The notes beneath the pieces are model-generated. The model worked only from the letters and a program-made list of their open reading frames with translations. It did no database searches and had not been told where the DNA came from. 64,000 nt of DNA from DATLNM01 sp035536775 (GTDB lineage: Bacteria > Actinomycetota > CADDZG01 > WHSQ01): assembly GCA_035536775.1 (NCBI GenBank), contig DATLNM010000052.1, positions 15,176 through 79,175 of the forward strand, read 5' to 3'. The first letter of the stretch is position 1. Every line of letters begins with the position of its first letter. This document shows, piece after piece, positions 34,121 through 42,460 of the stretch. Both the position numbers and the translations under genes were made by a program.

Positions 34121-34662
34121 TGCCGGTGATGCAAAGGGTCTCCCCGGAGGAGGCGCGGGATCGGGTCGCGGGCCTGCTCGGTGACAAGGCGTCCGAGGTG
34201 CAGCTCCTTCACGGACACGTCGATGTGACGTGTCCTCCCGACGCCGTCCGAGACGTGATGACGGCGCTTCGTGACGGCGATGGAGTGCGCTGCCGCTTCT
34301 TCACCTTCCTGTCGGCCATAGACCGTAGTGAGGTCGCCGACAACCCAGGCGGTCTCGAGGTCCTGATCCACGTGTACGCGCCGGACTCCACAATCCACGT
34401 GAACGTCCATGTCCCCGTCGATGCCGAGGCGCCAAGCTGCCCATCCATCACGGATATCTACGCCGGCGCACACTGGGCAGAGCGGGAAACGCACGAGATG
34501 TTCGGTATCGACTTCCCGGGGCATCCTCGCCTCGTGAACCTCTACCTCCCCGAGGACTTCGACGGCCACCCGTTGCTGCGTTCGTTCAAGCTGCCGAGCC
34601 GCATCGTGAAGGACTGGCCCGGTGCGAAGGATCCCGAAGAGGCAGCGGCGGGCGGCCGGTGA
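34120..34662 (+). CDS. nuoC: NADH-quinone oxidoreductase subunit C (second cluster)
   Basis: 180 residues from ATG 34120, overlapping the nuoB stop. Core signature SITDIYAGAHWAERETHEMF, then GIDFPGHPRLVNLYLPEDF and GHPLLRSFKL. The N-terminal domain (RCRFFTFLSAIDRSE) is better defined than in the first-cluster copy. A short Ala/Gly tail ends the protein. Peripheral-arm subunit between NuoD and NuoB. Confidence 0.94.
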   Translation: MPVMQRVSPEEARDRVAGLLGDKASEVQLLHGHVDVTCPPDAVRDVMTALRDGDGVRCRFFTFLSAIDRSEVADNPGGLEVLIHVYAPDSTIHVNVHVPVDAEAPSCPSITDIYAGAHWAERETHEMFGIDFPGHPRLVNLYLPEDFDGHPLLRSFKLPSRIVKDWPGAKDPEEAAAGGR

Positions 34663-34672
34663 GCGTGACGGC

Positions 34673-35818
34673 ATGACGATCGTGACCCCGCAGCAGGCGA
34701 CGGACGAGCTATCGACGCGTCGGATCGAAGCGGAGGAGATGATCCTCAATGTCGGCCCGCAGCATCCCGCGACGCACGGGGTCTTCCGCCTACTGGCGAC
34801 GATCGACGGCGAGAAGCTCGTCGATGCTGAGCCCGTTATCGGTTACATGCATCGCGGCTACGAGAAGCTGGTCGAGGCGCGCGACTACCGGCAGATCACC
34901 AACCTCGTGTCCCGCATGGACTGGCTCTCGGGGATCAACAACGAGCTTCCCCTAGCGCTCGTCACCGAGAAGCTGATGGAGGTCGAGGTTCCCCCTCGCG
35001 CCCAATACCTGCGCGTGATCCTGTGCGAGATGAACCGCATCCTGAATCACCTGATGTTCTTCGCCTCGTTCGGAGCAGAGCTCGGCGCGATCACGCCGAC
35101 GTTCTACGCATTCCGCGAGCGCGAGGACATCCAGCTCGTCATGGAAGCAACGACCGGCGGCCGGATGCACTTCGGCTTCTTCCGTCCGGGCGGCCTGAAA
35201 GAAGATGTGCCGGCCGGGTTCTACAAGAACGCTCTCGCCGGTGTCCGGGAGGTCATCGCCCGCCTTCCCGATTACGAGACGCTGCTCATCGGTAACGAGA
35301 TCTTCAAGCAGCGGACGATCGGTGTCGGTTACCTCGACAAGGAGGTCGCCTACAACTACGGGGTGTCGGGCCCGATCGCGCGCGGCTCGGATATCGACTT
35401 CGACGTCCGCAAGGACGAGCCGTACCTCGTCTACGACCACTTCGACTTCGACGTTCATTCCGCACCGAATGGCGATTGCTTCGACCGCTTCTGGGTGCTT
35501 CTCCACGAGGTCGTCGAGTCGGCCAAGATCGTCGAGCAGGCGATCGAGGGCATCCCGTCGGGACCGATCCTCGGAAAGGTCCCGCGTGTCATCCAGATCC
35601 CTGCGGGTGAGGCTTACGTGCGAACCGAGAACCCACTGGGCGAGCTCGGCATGTACCTCGTGTCCGACGGTGGCAACAAGCCGTACCGTCTGAAGATCCG
35701 TACGCCCTCGTACTCGAACGTCTCGGCGCTTCCGCACGTCCTGAAAGACACCTATGTGTCGGACATGATCGCGATCCTCGGGTCGTTCTTCTTCGTCCTC
35801 GGAGACATCGACAGATGA
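34673..35818 (+). CDS. nuoD: NADH-quinone oxidoreductase subunit D (second cluster), Trp at the quinone-site Tyr
   Basis: 381 residues from ATG 34673. GPQHPATHGVFR keeps the quinone-site His (His35), but the segment that reads TRMDYLAP in the first copy is SRMDWLSG here, so Trp84 stands where the conserved Tyr is expected. The remaining marks (EVPPRAQYLRVILCEMNRILNHL, FYAFREREDIQ, FGFFRPGGLKEDVPAGF, C-terminal GDIDR) fit NuoD. A 10-base repeat remnant starts right after the stop. A changed quinone or redox poise is one possible reading of the Trp. Confidence 0.95.
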   Translation: MTIVTPQQATDELSTRRIEAEEMILNVGPQHPATHGVFRLLATIDGEKLVDAEPVIGYMHRGYEKLVEARDYRQITNLVSRMDWLSGINNELPLALVTEKLMEVEVPPRAQYLRVILCEMNRILNHLMFFASFGAELGAITPTFYAFREREDIQLVMEATTGGRMHFGFFRPGGLKEDVPAGFYKNALAGVREVIARLPDYETLLIGNEIFKQRTIGVGYLDKEVAYNYGVSGPIARGSDIDFDVRKDEPYLVYDHFDFDVHSAPNGDCFDRFWVLLHEVVESAKIVEQAIEGIPSGPILGKVPRVIQIPAGEAYVRTENPLGELGMYLVSDGGNKPYRLKIRTPSYSNVSALPHVLKDTYVSDMIAILGSFFFVLGDIDR

Positions 35819-35828
35819 AGCGATCGTC
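35819..35828. repeat. Palindromic repeat remnant, copy E (between second-cluster nuoD and nuoH)
   Basis: AGCGATCGTC starts on the base after the nuoD TGA and ends 3 bases before the nuoH ATG. It is the minimal form of the family seen in full at 27799-27915. Confidence 0.45.
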
Positions 35829-35831
35829 TAG

Positions 35832-36854
35832 ATGAACCTGCCCGAGATCACGCTGACCGCGTGGCAGATCCTCCTCGTCAAGGTGGGAATCATCTTGATG
35901 ATCTTCCCGCTCGCGGGCATCGTGGGCGGGTACGCGGAGCACAAGATCATGGCGCACATCCAGCACCGTCTCGGCCCGATGTACCCCGGCGGGTTCCACG
36001 GCTGGGCGGCGACGATCGCCGACACCGTCAAGTTCATCTACAAGGAGGACATCATTCCGGCCGCGGCCGATAAGCGTGTCTTCCGGATAGCGCCGGCCTT
36101 GATCCTTGCGCCGGTGATCATGACGTACCTCGTGATCCCGGTGGACCGGACATTGATCGTCGAAGACCTCGACGTCGGCATCTTCTATCTGCTTGCGGTG
36201 TCGTCGGTCTCGGTCATCGGCGTGCTGATGGCGGGATGGTCGAGCGCTAACAAATACGCGCTCATCGGAGGGCTGCGCGCTGCTGCTCAGCTGATCGCCT
36301 ACGAACTGCCGATCGTGCTCGCGGCTGCGACCATCGCGATGCTCGCCGGCACGCTGTCCCTCGTTGGCATCGTGGAGTCTCAGGACTGGCCGTACATCCT
36401 GTGGCCGCCGGGCATCGGCCTGATCGCGTTCCTCGTGTTCCTCTCGGGAGCGGTCGCCGAGATGGCGCGACCGCCGTTCGACATGCCGGTCGCTGAGTCC
36501 GAGATCATCACCGGACCGTTCACGGAGTACTCGGGCATCCGTTTCATGCTGTGCTACCTCGGCGCCGAGATGGGCCACATCGTCGCATTCGCCGGCGTCG
36601 GCGCCACACTGTTCCTCGGCGGATACCGGCCGATCGTTCCGTGGGGTCCGCTCGAGGCGATCCCCGGTCTCTTCTGGTTCCTCGGCAAGACGTTCTTCAT
36701 GGTGTTCCTGTTCATGTGGATCCGGCCCACCTACCCGCGGTTGCGCGAAGACCAGCTGCAGAAGTTCGCGTGGAAGATCCTCATCCCGGTATCGCTCGCG
36801 CTGATCCTCGTCGCGGGCGCCTGGGTCCTCTACGCCCCCGAGGGGCTGAGGTAG
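35832..36854 (+). CDS. nuoH: NADH-quinone oxidoreductase subunit H (second cluster)
   Basis: 340 residues from ATG 35832, the usual NuoH length. Marks: YAEHKIMAHIQHRLGPMYPGG, TVKFIYKEDIIP, EMARPPFDMPVAESEIITGPFTEYSG and PTYPRLREDQLQKFAWKILIP. Eight TM helices. Quinone-tunnel residues around the PFDMPVAESE loop appear intact. It is followed after 2 bases by the extended NuoI. Confidence 0.95.
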   Translation: MNLPEITLTAWQILLVKVGIILMIFPLAGIVGGYAEHKIMAHIQHRLGPMYPGGFHGWAATIADTVKFIYKEDIIPAAADKRVFRIAPALILAPVIMTYLVIPVDRTLIVEDLDVGIFYLLAVSSVSVIGVLMAGWSSANKYALIGGLRAAAQLIAYELPIVLAAATIAMLAGTLSLVGIVESQDWPYILWPPGIGLIAFLVFLSGAVAEMARPPFDMPVAESEIITGPFTEYSGIRFMLCYLGAEMGHIVAFAGVGATLFLGGYRPIVPWGPLEAIPGLFWFLGKTFFMVFLFMWIRPTYPRLREDQLQKFAWKILIPVSLALILVAGAWVLYAPEGLR

Positions 36855-36856
36855 CC

Positions 36857-38053
36857 GTGGCGATCGACGAGGGCATGCGGACCGAGCAGGACCCCCGGCT
36901 CACCAAGGCGCGCCGGCCGGGCTTCGGGCTCGGGCTCCTCAAGGGGCTTGGAGTCACGATCCGCCACATGCTGAGCCACAACAAGGTCATCCAGTACCCC
37001 GACGTCAAGCAAGACCTCCCACCACGCACGCGCGGTGTCATCGCGTTGAAAGAGGAGAACTGCACCGTCTGCATGCTGTGCGCGCGTGAATGCCCCGATT
37101 GGTGCATCTACATCGATTCGCACAAGGAAACGCTTCCGCCCAAGCGCGAAGGCGGCCGCGCCCGCAAGCGCAATGTTCTCGATCGTTTCGCCATCGACTA
37201 CGCGTTGTGCATGTACTGCGGCATCTGCGTCGAGGTCTGTCCGTACGACGCGCTGTTCTGGAGCCGGGAGTTCGAGTACTCCGAGTACGACATCCGGCAG
37301 CTCACACACGAGAAGGAGCGGCTGTCCGACTGGATGGCGTCGGTGTTGCCGCCGCCGCCCCTCGAGGTCGGAGCAGAGGTCCCGGGTTCACCAACGGCCG
37401 CGCCCGCGGCCACAGTAGAAGCCACGGCCGCCCGGCCCGCGACGACAACGTCGTCGGCGGCGGAGGCGCGTCCCGCTCAAGCCGCGGCGGCCCCCACGAC
37501 GGGAACTGCCGCGACGGAGGCCGCTCGTCCGGCCGAGTCGGTCCCCCGCCCCACCGAAGAGAAGAAGGCGCCGACAGCGGCGCCCGCGGAGATGGCTCCC
37601 GAGACCCTCGCGACGGGTGAGCCCGCAGGCGGCGGGACCGCCTCCGACGCAACCGCGACGGCACCGGCGACCTCGCCCGAGGCTTCCGCTGTAAAGGCCA
37701 AGCCTGCACCTAAAGCCAAGGCTGCTCCCAAGGGCAAGAAGGGGAAGGCCGACTCGACTCCGGCCGCCGACGCGTCCGCGATCGAAGCCGACCCCGCGGA
37801 GGCGCCGAAGCCGACGGCCGAAGAGGTCGCTCAATACCAAGAGACGCCCGGTCCGAACGTCGAGGTTCCCCATGAGGAGCCCAAGCCGATCGCTCTCGTG
37901 CCGACCGAGGATCCCGAGGCGGTCTATCGCGAGGTCCTCGAGGAACAGCTCGCAAAGGGTTCATCGCCTCAGGTCGCAGAGGCGCGCGCCAAGGTCGCGC
38001 GCGTCAAGGCGGAACGTGGCATAAAGCGTGGTCCGAGCGGCGGGGGATCCTGA
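36857..38053 (+). CDS. nuoI: NADH-quinone oxidoreductase subunit I (second cluster) with 230-residue C-terminal extension
   Basis: 398 residues from GTG 36857. Residues about 1-165 are a normal NuoI with two [4Fe-4S] motifs, CTVCMLCARECP and CMYCGICVEVCP. Residues about 165-350 are low-complexity Ala/Pro/Thr/Lys with no fold visible. Residues about 352-396 form a charged, probably helical module (DPEAVYREVLEEQLAKGSS, then VAEARAKVARVKAERG) nearly matching residues 2-37 of the cupredoxin at 15390. NuoI is usually 140-220 residues. The extension may dock a partner to the peripheral arm in place of the absent NADH module; that is inference. Confidence 0.93.
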   Translation: MAIDEGMRTEQDPRLTKARRPGFGLGLLKGLGVTIRHMLSHNKVIQYPDVKQDLPPRTRGVIALKEENCTVCMLCARECPDWCIYIDSHKETLPPKREGGRARKRNVLDRFAIDYALCMYCGICVEVCPYDALFWSREFEYSEYDIRQLTHEKERLSDWMASVLPPPPLEVGAEVPGSPTAAPAATVEATAARPATTTSSAAEARPAQAAAAPTTGTAATEAARPAESVPRPTEEKKAPTAAPAEMAPETLATGEPAGGGTASDATATAPATSPEASAVKAKPAPKAKAAPKGKKGKADSTPAADASAIEADPAEAPKPTAEEVAQYQETPGPNVEVPHEEPKPIALVPTEDPEAVYREVLEEQLAKGSSPQVAEARAKVARVKAERGIKRGPSGGGS

Positions 38054-38574
38054 TGGCAGAGACGTGGCAGGAGATCGTCTTCTGGATCATCGCGGTCGGT
38101 ATGTCCGCATCTGCCCTTCGGATGGTGACAACCCGCAACGTCGTCCACGCCGCGCTCTACCTCGTGGGGACGCTGCTGGGCGCGGCTGCGCTGTACATCC
38201 TTCTCATGGCTCAGTTCATCGCGTGGGTGCAGGTCCTCGTCTACGTCGGGGCCGTGATCGTGCTGATGCTGTTCGGTCTCATGCTGACCCGAGCGCCCAT
38301 CGGCGGGGGTGCCTACGACAACGATCAGCGCCTCGTCGCCGCGTTGTGTGCGGGGGCCATGTTCGGGGTCACGAGCTGGATCCTCTATCGAGCGTTCGAG
38401 GGTCAGTCCATCTCGTTCACGACCGACGGCGGGACGAGTCCCGAGGCAATCGGTACCGCCATCTTCACCTCGTTCGTCCTCCCCTTCGAAGCTGTCTCGA
38501 TCCTGTTGCTCGCAGCACTCATCGGAGCCGTCGTTCTCGCACGGCGGGACGAACGGCCAGGGGGTGACCGCTGA
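38053..38574 (+). CDS. nuoJ: NADH-quinone oxidoreductase subunit J (second cluster)
   Basis: 173 residues from ATG 38053, overlapping the nuoI stop. TM helices with TTRNVVHAALYLVGTLLGAA, VYVGAVIVLMLFGLMLT and FVLPFEAVSILLLAALIGAVVLA. Membrane-arm subunit; it lacks the extra 20 residues of the first-cluster copy. The stop overlaps the nuoK ATG. Confidence 0.94.
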   Translation: MAETWQEIVFWIIAVGMSASALRMVTTRNVVHAALYLVGTLLGAAALYILLMAQFIAWVQVLVYVGAVIVLMLFGLMLTRAPIGGGAYDNDQRLVAALCAGAMFGVTSWILYRAFEGQSISFTTDGGTSPEAIGTAIFTSFVLPFEAVSILLLAALIGAVVLARRDERPGGDR

Positions 38575-38879
38575 TGCCGGTCTCCTATTTCTTGATCCTC
38601 GCGGCGCTGCTCTTCGCCATCGGCATCTACGGGGTGCTGGCGCGTCAGAATGCAGTCCTCATCCTGTTGTCGGTCGAGCTCATGCTGAATGCGGTCAACA
38701 TCAACCTGGTCGCGTTCTCGGCAATGCTTGGTGAGCGGGGCATCGCGGGCCAGATCTTCGCCCTGTTCATCGTCGCGGTTGCAGCAGCCGAAGTCGGGGT
38801 GGGCCTGGCGATCGTCATCCTCATCTACAGGAACCGGCGGACATCGGATGTGGACGAGATGTCCCTGATGAAGTGGTGA
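38574..38879 (+). CDS. nuoK: NADH-quinone oxidoreductase subunit K (second cluster)
   Basis: 101 residues from ATG 38574. Three TM helices; both buried acidic residues are present (LSVELMLNAVNI and AAAEVGVGLAIVI). It aligns without gaps to the first-cluster NuoK, and both end with a short acidic turn and a basic-Trp terminus. nuoL follows after 4 bases. Confidence 0.94.
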   Translation: MPVSYFLILAALLFAIGIYGVLARQNAVLILLSVELMLNAVNINLVAFSAMLGERGIAGQIFALFIVAVAAAEVGVGLAIVILIYRNRRTSDVDEMSLMKW

Positions 38880-38883
38880 GGCT

Positions 38884-40908
38884 GTGATCGACGGGTTGCT
38901 TCTAGCAGCAGAGACTGGAGGTCACGCGGCCGCGACCGGCGACGGCTTCTTCACCGACTACATGTGGCTGGTCCCACTCCTTCCGTTCGTCTCGTTCCTC
39001 GTGATCTTCTTCTTCGGCAAGAAGATGCCCGATCGCGGCAGCGGGGTCGGGATAGCGGCGATCGGTATCGCATTCGCCCTGTCGATGCTCGGCTTCATCG
39101 AGCTTGCGGCCGGTAACGCCTCGGTGCACAAGTCGTGGACGTGGTTCCGGCTTGGCAGCGGCTTCGAGCTCGAGCTCGGGATGAATTACGACTTCCTCTG
39201 CGGGATCATGTTCATCGTCGTCACGACGATCTCACTCTTGGTACAGGTCTATTCCACCGGCTATATGCACGACGACAAGCGCTACACGTGGTTCTTCGCC
39301 GTGCTGTCGCTGTTCACGAGCTCGATGCTCTTCCTCGTGATAGCGAACAACCTCCTCCAGTTGCTCGTCGGGTGGGAGGGCGTCGGAGTGTGCTCGTACT
39401 TCCTCATCGGGCACTACTGGGAGGAGAAAGAGAATTCTTCCGCTGCGATGAAGGCGTTCATCACGACCCGGATCGGTGACATCGGCATGATGTTCGGCAT
39501 CTTCGTTCTCTTCATCGCGGGCCACACGTTCAACATCATCGACCTGAACCACGCGGCAGAAGAGGGGCATATCGCGGAGACGACCCTCACTATCGGTGCA
39601 CTCCTACTGTTCTGCGGTGCGATAGGGAAGTCGGCACAGTTCCCTCTGCATGTATGGCTGCCCGACGCCATGGCCGGACCTACGCCCGTATCTGCGCTCA
39701 TCCACGCTGCGACGATGGTCGTGGCCGGCGTCTACCTCGTGGCGAGGATGTTCCTCGTGTTCGAGCACGCGGGCATCGCGTTGGATGTCGTTGCGGTGAT
39801 CGCCTCGATCACCATGTTGATCGCCGCGATCCTGGCGCTGGTGCAGGATGACATCAAGCGCGTGCTCGCGTATTCGACGATCTCTCAGCTCGCCTACATG
39901 ATGGCCGCTCTCGGTGTCGGGGCTTACACCGCAGGCGTCTTCCACCTCTTCACCCACGCGTTCTTCAAGGCGCTTCTTTTCCTCGGCTCGGGGTCACTGA
40001 TCCATGCCGTGCACTCGAACAACATGAGCGACATGGGTGGGTTGCGGAAGTTCATGCCCCATACCTTCAAGACGTTCATCATCGGATCGCTCGCCCTCGC
40101 GGGCATCTTCCCGCTCGCAGGGTTCTTCTCGAAGGACGAGATCATCGGCGGGGCCCTGCGAGTCGCGAGCCATGGCACGCGTATCAGCGCATGGATCGTG
40201 CTCGTGTCGGCCTTGCTGACCGCGTTCTTGACCGCGCTGTACATGACCCGTGCATGCGTGAAGACGTTCTGGGGTGAGTACCGCGGCCACGGACACCCGC
40301 ACGAGAGCCCCGGCTCGATGGTCACGCCGCTGTGGATCCTCGCGGTCGCCTCGATCACGGTCGGATTCCTGGGCATCCCGGTTATCGGGCCGTTCGCCGA
40401 CTGGATCAACGTCCCGGGCGAGGCGCATCACAAATTCGACACCTTCTACAACATCATCCTGCCGGCCGGCTCGGTTGCGCTGGCCGCGTTTGCGATCGCC
40501 ATCGGGTGGCAGATGTTCGGAAAGAACCGGTGGCAGTACAACATCCTCGGCGGTCCGTTCGCCTGGTTGTACCGGTTCGTCGAGAACAAGTACTACCTCG
40601 ACGAGATCTACATGCGGGGCATCGTCAAGCCCATTCAGTACGGGTTGTCTCGCGCTGCCTACTGGTTCAACCAGAAGGTGCTAGACGGCATCGTCGACGG
40701 GACCGCTGCCGCGACGCTGGCAACATCCAAGGTCACCTACCGCGTTGTCGATCAACAGGTCGTCGATTTTGCCGTCAACGGCGCAGCCGGCCTTACCGGG
40801 TGGACCGGTGGTCTACTGCGCTACATCCAGTCCGGAAATGTGCAGCGTTACGCCGCCGTGCTGTTTGCGGGGATCGCGCTGTTCATCGCTGTGTTCGCGC
40901 TGACGTAG
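38884..40908 (+). CDS. nuoL: NADH-quinone oxidoreductase subunit L (second cluster)
   Basis: 674 residues from GTG 38884. Key motifs VGWEGVGVCSYFLIGHYW, GKSAQFPLHVWLPDAMAGPTPVSALIHAATMVVAG and STISQLAYMMAALG are present, so a proton-pumping role is expected. The lateral helix region includes a segment about residues 560-600 (ENKYYLDEIYMRGIV) typical of NuoL. It is 23 residues longer than the first-cluster copy. Confidence 0.95.
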   Translation: MIDGLLLAAETGGHAAATGDGFFTDYMWLVPLLPFVSFLVIFFFGKKMPDRGSGVGIAAIGIAFALSMLGFIELAAGNASVHKSWTWFRLGSGFELELGMNYDFLCGIMFIVVTTISLLVQVYSTGYMHDDKRYTWFFAVLSLFTSSMLFLVIANNLLQLLVGWEGVGVCSYFLIGHYWEEKENSSAAMKAFITTRIGDIGMMFGIFVLFIAGHTFNIIDLNHAAEEGHIAETTLTIGALLLFCGAIGKSAQFPLHVWLPDAMAGPTPVSALIHAATMVVAGVYLVARMFLVFEHAGIALDVVAVIASITMLIAAILALVQDDIKRVLAYSTISQLAYMMAALGVGAYTAGVFHLFTHAFFKALLFLGSGSLIHAVHSNNMSDMGGLRKFMPHTFKTFIIGSLALAGIFPLAGFFSKDEIIGGALRVASHGTRISAWIVLVSALLTAFLTALYMTRACVKTFWGEYRGHGHPHESPGSMVTPLWILAVASITVGFLGIPVIGPFADWINVPGEAHHKFDTFYNIILPAGSVALAAFAIAIGWQMFGKNRWQYNILGGPFAWLYRFVENKYYLDEIYMRGIVKPIQYGLSRAAYWFNQKVLDGIVDGTAAATLATSKVTYRVVDQQVVDFAVNGAAGLTGWTGGLLRYIQSGNVQRYAAVLFAGIALFIAVFALT

Positions 40909-40926
40909 GAAAAGGAGCCCTCGATT

Positions 40927-42450
40927 ATGGAATGGTTGGACGACTGGGGACTGAGCCTGACGGCGTTCCTGCCGATCCTCGGCTCGATCGTTCTTCTCGC
41001 CATGCCTGCCACCGAGGAGAAGGCCGTCAAGATCGTGGGCACGCTGTTCGCGGGCCTCGCTCTTATCGCCGCGCTTCTGGTGGCGGCCGACTTCGACTAC
41101 GGAAACGCGGGGGCGATACAGCACGAGGTCAATTCGACGTGGATCCCGCAGATCAACGCCCGCTACCACGTAGGGATCGACGGGATGTCGCTGCCCCTCG
41201 TCGTCCTCTCCGCTCTGGTGTCGTTCCTGTGCATGATCTATCTCTGGTTCCACGTGCCGAGCCCGGGCAAGCCCAAGGCCTTGTTCGCCTTGGTTCTTCT
41301 CCTCGAGACGGGGATGACGGGCAGCTTCGTGGCCCTCGATCTCGTTCTGTTCTTCGTGTTCTGGGAGCTCGTCCTCGTCCCGATGTATTTCATGATCGGC
41401 GTCTGGGGCGGGCCGCGCCGCGAGTACGCCTCGGTGAAGTTCTTCCTCTACACGCTGTTCGGCTCGATCTTCATGTTGTTGGGGTTCCTGGCGCTCTACT
41501 TCAAGACGGGCACCTTTGACATGATCGAGCTTAAGGAGCTCGGGGCCGCGGGGATCGGGTCGGATCTCTTCCAGAATCTCGTGTTCCTCGGACTCTTCCT
41601 CGGGTTCGCGATCAAGGTCCCGATGTGGCCGTTCCACACCTGGCTCCCCGACGCGCATACGGAAGCTCCAACGGTCGGTTCGGTGCTACTTGCAGCCATC
41701 CTCCTGAAGATGGGGACCTACGGGTTCATCCGTATGTCACTGCCGTTCCTTCCGGACGCGGCCGTGAACTTCGCGCCCGCGATCGGGATCCTGTCTGTCA
41801 TAGCGATCATCTACGGCGCGCTCTGTTGTTTCGCTCAGACGGACCTCAAGCGACTGATCGCGTTCTCCTCGGTCGGCCACATGGGCTTCGTGATGCTCGG
41901 CATCTCTACGCTCACGCCGGAGGGCATCAACGGGGCGATCTTCGGGATGGTCGCCCATGGGTTGATCACAGGGATGCTCTTCTTCCTGGCGGGGTCGATC
42001 CACGAGCGCTACCACACGAGGGAGATCTCCGAGCTCGGAGGGATGCTGCAACAGATGCCGCGCTTCGGGTCGGTGTTCACCTATGCGGCGATCGCGTCGC
42101 TCGGTCTGCCGGGACTGGCCGGCTTCTGGGGCGAGTTCCTCGCTCTCATGGGCTCATACCGCCCAGGGGCAGGTCTCAGCGAAGAGTTGTTCCGCGTCCT
42201 GATGGTCGGCGGAGGTATCGGAACGGTCCTGACCGCGGGTTATCTCCTGTGGACGATTCAGCGCGTCAACCTCGGAAAGCCCAAGGAGAAGTTCGCCGAC
42301 GGTCACGGGCTGTTCGATGTGCGTCCACTCGAGTGGTACGCGTGGGTTCCGTTGCTCGTGCTGATCTTCGTCGCGGGTTTCTATCCGCGCGTGATGCTGG
42401 ACGTCACCGACGGCGCGGTCCAGAACCTCTTAGGCGCGTTCGGGATCTGA
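40927..42450 (+). CDS. nuoM: NADH-quinone oxidoreductase subunit M (second cluster)
   Basis: 507 residues from ATG 40927. FFVFWELVLVPMYFMIGVWG, FAIKVPMWPFHTWLPDAHTE and AFSSVGHMGFVMLG carry the conserved Glu, Lys and His. The length is normal, and the protein ends directly after the last helix with LLGAFGI, without the Arg-rich tail of the first-cluster protein. Confidence 0.95.
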   Translation: MEWLDDWGLSLTAFLPILGSIVLLAMPATEEKAVKIVGTLFAGLALIAALLVAADFDYGNAGAIQHEVNSTWIPQINARYHVGIDGMSLPLVVLSALVSFLCMIYLWFHVPSPGKPKALFALVLLLETGMTGSFVALDLVLFFVFWELVLVPMYFMIGVWGGPRREYASVKFFLYTLFGSIFMLLGFLALYFKTGTFDMIELKELGAAGIGSDLFQNLVFLGLFLGFAIKVPMWPFHTWLPDAHTEAPTVGSVLLAAILLKMGTYGFIRMSLPFLPDAAVNFAPAIGILSVIAIIYGALCCFAQTDLKRLIAFSSVGHMGFVMLGISTLTPEGINGAIFGMVAHGLITGMLFFLAGSIHERYHTREISELGGMLQQMPRFGSVFTYAAIASLGLPGLAGFWGEFLALMGSYRPGAGLSEELFRVLMVGGGIGTVLTAGYLLWTIQRVNLGKPKEKFADGHGLFDVRPLEWYAWVPLLVLIFVAGFYPRVMLDVTDGAVQNLLGAFGI

Positions 42451-42460
42451 TGGGTCGCTA

